8,267 nt of DNA, from NCBI GenBank assembly GCA_021811925.1, contig JAKAPY010000071.1, positions 1 to 8,267 on the forward strand, read 5' to 3'. The position numbers were made by a program, and so were the translations under genes. Below, one piece after another: positions 4,339 through 8,267 of the stretch. Each line of letters opens with the position of its first letter. The first letter of the stretch is position 1. The DNA is from Thermoplasmata archaeon. Lineage in GTDB: Archaea > Thermoplasmatota > Thermoplasmata > Sysuiplasmatales > Sysuiplasmataceae. The notes beneath the pieces are model-generated. The model had not been told where the DNA came from and made no database searches. It worked only from the letters and a program-made list of their open reading frames with translations.

Positions 4339-6306
4339 ATGCAGAAGGTCACTGTAATCGGTGCAGGTGAAATGGGTCATGGCATAGCGGAGGTTTTTGC
4401 GCTAAACGGCTACGAGGTAAGCATCGCGGATGTACAGCAGAAGTACATCGACTCGGGCCTGGAAAGGATTCGGACAAGCCTCTCCAGGCTTGTCAAAAAG
4501 GGCGACATCACAGAGGAGAAGATGAAGGGCATAATGGAAAATATGCATACGTTCACCGACATTTCGAAGTCAGTCGAAGGGGCCGACATTGTCATTGAGG
4601 CTGTGCCTGAAATACCTGAACTCAAGGGAAAGGTGTTTGCCCAGATAGACGGTTCGGCACCGCCCCATGCAATTTTCGGCAGCAACACGTCAAACATAAG
4701 GATAACAGATATTGCAAGGAACGTGCGCGATCCGTCCAGGGTAGTGGGCGTGCATTTCTTTAATCCGGCAGTCGTGATGAAGCTTGTCGAGATCGTCCAG
4801 GGAGAAAGCACAAGCAACGAAACTGTTGAGAGTGTCAGAAAGGTAATCTCGGGCCTCAACAAGACGCCTGTAATAGTCAGGAAGGACACCCCTGGTTTCA
4901 TTGTCAACAGGATCAATGCTGCCGAGCTTCTCTTCTTCGGGCTGCTGCAGGACAAGCATGTCGCCACACCCGAGGAGGTTGATGCATTCGCAAGATCGCA
5001 GGGCCTCCCAATGGGCCCTTACGAGCTCATCGACTTTGTAGGGGTGGATGTTGTCAAGAACTCGCTTGACTACTACGCGACTGAGCTTTCAGAGGAGTAC
5101 GGGAAGTGCAGCATATTCAAGGAACTCGTCGGCCAGAACAGGCTTGGGAAGAAGACCGGAAGGGGCTTCTACGACTGGAGCGGAGGCAGACCGGCTATTG
5201 ACAACTCGAAGGCGGCAAGCAACCTGTCCCTCATGGACATACTCGCACTTGAGATAAACGAGGCGGTCAAGCTGATAGAGGATGGAGTTGCCTCGCCCGA
5301 GGAGATAGACACGGCAGTGAGACTTGGCATGAACAGGCCCTTCGGGCCGGTATCCGTGGCTAAAAGCCTCACAAATGCGGAAGTAAGGGATACCCTGGAA
5401 AAGCTGTCCGGACAGTTCGCCACGAAGCTTTTCGCGCCCGCTCATGCAATCAGCGAAGGGAAGATGAGGGAAGCGGTGGACGGCAGGCTTGCGGTGGAGG
5501 TGCATGGTGAGACGAAGCGAGCCGTTCCAGGCGAGGAGAAGAAGGGCACGCTGCTGATCGAGGAATTCGGGCATGTTGCACGCATCACAATAAACAGGCC
5601 GAAGTACAACATGATCAGTTCCGATGTCCTGACGGACCTGGACAATGCGATAAGCAGCCTCTGGGACAGGAAGGAAATAAGGGTTGTTGTGGTGACGGGC
5701 AGCGGACCCAATTTCTCATCGGGTGCTGAGCTCTCAACATTCATTGCCGGCGCCCCGGAGTTCATGGAATATGCAAGGAAGGGCGAGAGGACGCTCAGGC
5801 GGCTTTCGGAAATGCCGAAGGTCACTATAGCGGCGCTGAAGGGATACGTGCTCGGAGGCGCTCTCGAACTTTCACTTGCTTGTGACATTCGTGTTTCTTC
5901 GGAGGATGCAAAAATTGCCTTCCCCGAGGTAACAAGGGGACTCATACCCGCCTGGGGAGGGACGCAGATGCTTACAAAAATGATAGGACAGTCCAGGGCA
6001 CTGAACATGATTGTGACCGCAGAGAGGATCACTGCTGCCCAGGCGCTTGAATACGGCATAGTGACACATATATTCAGGGATGTTGACTCGGCATCGCTTG
6101 AATTTGCGAAGAGCATTGCGACAACTGCAGCACCCCTCGCGACCGTCCTCGCCAAACGGCTTGTGAACAGGGCCGCAGAGGGTGCATCCGACATAGGACT
6201 CGAGATGGAATCGATCGCCGCCGGGATGCTTTTCAACACCGAGGACCTCAGGGAAGGGATTGGCGCCTTCCTGCAGAAGAGGAAGGCTGAGTTCAAGGGG
6301 AAGTGA
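4339..6306 (+). CDS. Bifunctional 3-hydroxyacyl-CoA dehydrogenase / enoyl-CoA hydratase
   Basis: A 655-residue fusion. Residues 1-185 form the NAD-binding domain: GAGEMG (8-13) and D31 at the end of strand 2 for NAD, then the dehydrogenase catalytic residues Ser118 (SNTSN), His139 (VGVHFFNP) and Glu151 (KLVEIV). Two 3HCDH C-terminal helical domains follow at about 186-281 (starting PGFIVNRI, ending GRGFYDW) and 293-380. After a charged linker (390-403), residues about 404-655 form a crotonase domain with an oxyanion-hole segment FSSGAEL (459-465) and both hydratase acids, Glu510 (LGGALE) and Glu530 (AFPE), 20 residues apart as in rat enoyl-CoA hydratase. The enzyme should hydrate 2-enoyl-CoA and oxidise the (S)-3-hydroxyacyl-CoA with NAD. 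The dehydrogenase-first order is the archaeal type, as in Metallosphaera crotonyl-CoA hydratase/3-hydroxybutyryl-CoA dehydrogenase, opposite to bacterial FadB. A GGGGTG Shine-Dalgarno (4327-4332) precedes the ATG. Chain-length preference is unknown. Confidence 0.95.
   Translation: MQKVTVIGAGEMGHGIAEVFALNGYEVSIADVQQKYIDSGLERIRTSLSRLVKKGDITEEKMKGIMENMHTFTDISKSVEGADIVIEAVPEIPELKGKVFAQIDGSAPPHAIFGSNTSNIRITDIARNVRDPSRVVGVHFFNPAVVMKLVEIVQGESTSNETVESVRKVISGLNKTPVIVRKDTPGFIVNRINAAELLFFGLLQDKHVATPEEVDAFARSQGLPMGPYELIDFVGVDVVKNSLDYYATELSEEYGKCSIFKELVGQNRLGKKTGRGFYDWSGGRPAIDNSKAASNLSLMDILALEINEAVKLIEDGVASPEEIDTAVRLGMNRPFGPVSVAKSLTNAEVRDTLEKLSGQFATKLFAPAHAISEGKMREAVDGRLAVEVHGETKRAVPGEEKKGTLLIEEFGHVARITINRPKYNMISSDVLTDLDNAISSLWDRKEIRVVVVTGSGPNFSSGAELSTFIAGAPEFMEYARKGERTLRRLSEMPKVTIAALKGYVLGGALELSLACDIRVSSEDAKIAFPEVTRGLIPAWGGTQMLTKMIGQSRALNMIVTAERITAAQALEYGIVTHIFRDVDSASLEFAKSIATTAAPLATVLAKRLVNRAAEGASDIGLEMESIAAGMLFNTEDLREGIGAFLQKRKAEFKGK
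4473..4494. repeat. 9-base perfect inverted repeat inside the hydroxyacyl-CoA dehydrogenase gene
   Basis: GACAAGCCT (4473-4481) and AGGCTTGTC (4486-4494) are exact complements separated by the four bases CTCC, giving a strong potential hairpin about 135 bases into the gene. It is followed by an A-run on the plus strand, not a T-run, so it is not a typical terminator for this operon. It may be chance within coding sequence. Confidence 0.55.
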
Positions 6307-6311
6307 CTCGC

Positions 6312-7493
6312 ATGGAGGAGGTGTTCATTGTCGACTATCTGCGAAGTGCTTTCTCAAGATCCAGGCCGGCCCAGCCTGAGAAGGATGTGTTCAACAGCCT
6401 CAGGATGGATGATGTGCTTGGTCAGCTGATCAAGACGGTTGTGGGCAGGTCGCCGATAAAAGCATCCGAGATAGGCGATGTCATTACCGGATGTGCACTC
6501 CAGGTCGATGAGAACTGGCTGTACGGCGGAAGGCACCCTTTGCTGCTTGCCGGGTTGCCGGTCGAGGTGCCATCCGCTGCGATAGACAGGGCATGCTCGT
6601 CATCGATGAATGCAATCATGATGGGTGCGCTCGAGATAAGGGATGGTTATTCAGACATAGTCCTCGCGGGCGGTTTTGAGCACATGACGCACGTCCCTAT
6701 GTCAAACAACCAGCACATATCGCCCAACATGAGGCTTATGCTCAGGCCGGAGTACCTGAGGTACCAGATGAGCGTCGGTTATTCGATGGGCTTGACAGCT
6801 GAGAAACTGGCGGTGGAAAGCGGCATAACAAGGGACGAGATGGACAGGTTTTCACTGAGGAGTCATGCGCTTGCGTCGGATGCACTGGACAGTGGCTGGT
6901 TCAAGAACGAGATCATGCCCGTTGCAGTCGAGCAGAATGGAAGCAAGATCATCGACATGGACCAGAGCATAAGGCACGACACAACAATTGAACAGATGAG
7001 ACAGCTCCCGCCAGTTTTCAAGCAGGACGGTGTAATAACGGCAGGCAACTCTGCGCCGCTGAACGCGGGTGCCTCGCTTGTCATGCTCATGTCGGGAAGG
7101 AAGGTCAGGGAAAGCGGCATGAAGCCCATGGCCAGGATAGCTAGCATGGGATGGGCGGGAGTCGAACCAAGCCTCATGGGCAAGGGCCCTGTTCCGGCAT
7201 CGTTGAAGGCGCTTGGCAGAGTGGGCATGAAAGCGGACGACATCGACCTGTGGGAAATCAACGAGGCTTTTGCAATTGTTGCGCTCTACGCAATGAAGGA
7301 GCTCGGCATAGATGACAGCAGGGTCAATATACACGGCGGGGGCGTTGCCATAGGGCATCCGCTGGGCGCAAGCGGCTCGCGCATCACGGGGACGCTCGCA
7401 CGGGAACTGGACGAAAAAGGGAAGGAGAAGGGGATAGCGACGCTCTGCGTCGGTGGCGGACAGGGATTTTCAATGCTTCTTGAGAGGGCTTGA
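6312..7493 (+). CDS. Acetyl-CoA C-acyltransferase (thiolase)
   Basis: A 393-residue thiolase of normal length. It cleaves 3-ketoacyl-CoA with CoA to acetyl-CoA plus a shortened acyl-CoA, or condenses two acetyl-CoA in reverse. Visible are the acyl-accepting Cys95 in DRACSSSMNA (92-101), GGFEHMTHVPM (120-130), GVEPSLMGKGPVPA (283-296), NEAF (317-320), the catalytic His349 in GGGVAIGHPLGASGSR (342-357), and the second catalytic Cys379 in CVGGGQG (379-385). All catalytic residues of a degradative or biosynthetic thiolase are present, so this is not one of the archaeal SCP2-type thiolases lacking CxG. The gene follows the hydratase/dehydrogenase fusion almost without gap, so translation is likely coupled. 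ATG 6312 is preferred, with a weak Shine-Dalgarno (GAAGTGA, 6300-6306); an in-frame GTG at 6303 would overlap the previous gene and add three residues. Preference for acetoacetyl-CoA or longer chains cannot be decided. Confidence 0.95.
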   Translation: MEEVFIVDYLRSAFSRSRPAQPEKDVFNSLRMDDVLGQLIKTVVGRSPIKASEIGDVITGCALQVDENWLYGGRHPLLLAGLPVEVPSAAIDRACSSSMNAIMMGALEIRDGYSDIVLAGGFEHMTHVPMSNNQHISPNMRLMLRPEYLRYQMSVGYSMGLTAEKLAVESGITRDEMDRFSLRSHALASDALDSGWFKNEIMPVAVEQNGSKIIDMDQSIRHDTTIEQMRQLPPVFKQDGVITAGNSAPLNAGASLVMLMSGRKVRESGMKPMARIASMGWAGVEPSLMGKGPVPASLKALGRVGMKADDIDLWEINEAFAIVALYAMKELGIDDSRVNIHGGGVAIGHPLGASGSRITGTLARELDEKGKEKGIATLCVGGGQGFSMLLERA

Positions 7494-7495
7494 TC

Positions 7496-8267
7496 ATGGA
7501 TTTCGAACTGCCTGAAGATGTTGCTGCCATGAGGAAGAAGGCAAGGGAATTTGCGTTAAGGGAATTCACTCCCGACGTCGCTTCCATGTATGACCGTGAG
7601 GAAACGTATCCGGACGACATAAGGCGGAAGGCGTTCAGCGAGGGATTCCTTGATATGAGCAACCCATGGGGAATGCTCGTGGCCATGGAGGAGTTCTGCA
7701 GGGTGGATGCAGGGCTCGGCCTTTCTGCAATAGTCCCCGCTTTCGGGAGCGAGGTGCTGATGCTCTTTGGCAACGAGGAGCAGAAAAAGAAATACCTTGA
7801 CCCGGTACTGAAAGGCGAAAAGATAAGCGGTTTTGCAATAACCGACTCGGGAGCAGGGAGCGACGTTGCGGGCATAAGCGCAACGCTCCAGAAGGACGGT
7901 GACGGAAACTACTCGCTGAACGGCCAGAAGACTTTCATTACAAACGGTGCCATAGCCGATCACTTCTACCTTCTAGCCAGATCCTCGCCAGCACCCGCCG
8001 ACAAGAGGCACCGGGGACTGACAATGGTGATAGTCGAGTCGAAGATGCCCGGTTTCACCGCGACCCAGCTGAAGGGGAAGCTCGGAATGAGGGCGACGAA
8101 CACCGCGGAACTGAGCTTCAGCAACGTACGGATACCTGCGGAGAACGTTATAGGGGAGGAGGGGAGGGCATTCTACTACGTGATGACCTTCTTCAACATA
8201 TCACGGATATATGTCGCCGCACAGGCGCTGGGGATAGCCCAGGGGGCGTTTGACAGGCTCAGGGCTT
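7496..8267 (+). CDS. Acyl-CoA dehydrogenase, 3' truncated by the window end
   Basis: The frame opens at ATG 7496, two bases after the thiolase stop, and stays open for 257 codons to the last base. Family members are about 380-400 residues, so roughly one third is missing. The product is an FAD enzyme that makes 2-enoyl-CoA from acyl-CoA, the first step of beta-oxidation, passing electrons to ETF. Visible are the N-terminal helical domain (about 1-110), with FGNEEQKKKYL (91-101), and the middle beta domain, with FAITDSGAGSDVAG (113-126; the common T-E-P is T-D-S here), LNGQKTFITNG (141-151) and KLGMRATNTAELSFSNVRIP (195-214). The C-terminal helical domain begins around 225. The catalytic Glu of the family would lie beyond the window. 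The segment after GFLDMSNPWGM (50-60) is short: the usual P-E-x-x-G-G loop is not evident. A GAGAGGG Shine-Dalgarno (7482-7488) overlaps the end of the thiolase gene. Confidence 0.93.
   Translation, partial: MDFELPEDVAAMRKKAREFALREFTPDVASMYDREETYPDDIRRKAFSEGFLDMSNPWGMLVAMEEFCRVDAGLGLSAIVPAFGSEVLMLFGNEEQKKKYLDPVLKGEKISGFAITDSGAGSDVAGISATLQKDGDGNYSLNGQKTFITNGAIADHFYLLARSSPAPADKRHRGLTMVIVESKMPGFTATQLKGKLGMRATNTAELSFSNVRIPAENVIGEEGRAFYYVMTFFNISRIYVAAQALGIAQGAFDRLRA

Noticed and set aside
4410..4967. Minus-strand frame of 185 codons antisense to the dehydrogenase domain
   Set aside because: It mirrors a well-supported NAD-binding domain and has no recognisable protein features of its own.
5442..6296. 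Long minus-strand frame of 284 codons antisense to the crotonase domain
   Set aside because: The plus strand has the complete enoyl-CoA hydratase motif set with both catalytic Glu residues; the antisense product is Ser/Ala/Pro-rich with no recognisable domain.
1..8267. CRISPR array, tRNA, rRNA, insertion sequence or attachment site
   Set aside because: No regularly spaced direct repeats, cloverleaf-like sequence, rRNA sequence, transposase motifs or flanking direct repeats were found on reading both strands.

Overview
The window looks archaeal, probably from a Thermoplasmata-like lineage. The evidence is TATA boxes with purine-rich BRE-like flanks about 25-29 bases upstream of start codons (leaderless-style promoters), heavy use of AGG/AGA for Arg and ATA for Ile, and a bifunctional 3-hydroxyacyl-CoA dehydrogenase/enoyl-CoA hydratase in the archaeal domain order. 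The lineage within Archaea is inference; no rRNA or tRNA is present to settle it.

Layout. At the left edge (1-427, minus strand) is the 5' part of a gene whose product resembles a degenerate response-regulator receiver domain. It runs off the window and has its own TATA box at 452-460. A 269-base divergent spacer rich in inverted repeats separates it from a class V PLP aminotransferase (697-1794, plus). After a 205-base spacer, everything to the right edge is plus-strand lipid/acyl-CoA metabolism: an SCP2-like protein (2000-2404), an aldehyde dehydrogenase (2421-3917), a second, more typical SCP2 protein (3977-4309), a 3-hydroxyacyl-CoA dehydrogenase/enoyl-CoA hydratase fusion (4339-6306), a thiolase (6312-7493) and the 5' two thirds of an acyl-CoA dehydrogenase (7496-8267, cut by the window end).

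How the genes fit together. Acyl-CoA dehydrogenase, enoyl-CoA hydratase, 3-hydroxyacyl-CoA dehydrogenase and thiolase are the four catalytic steps of a beta-oxidation turn, packed with gaps or overlaps of a few bases. The small SCP2 proteins are plausible soluble carriers of acyl-CoA or other lipid ligands for this pathway, and the aldehyde dehydrogenase could feed in carboxylates made from aldehydes. No acyl-CoA ligase or electron-transfer flavoprotein is visible. Both SCP2 genes have near-identical promoters (TTTATAGA about 25 bases before ATG), suggesting two transcription units: SCP2-1 plus ALDH, and SCP2-2 plus the beta-oxidation genes. Internal genes instead have Shine-Dalgarno-like sequences. 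No tRNA, rRNA, CRISPR array, insertion sequence or clear terminator was seen.
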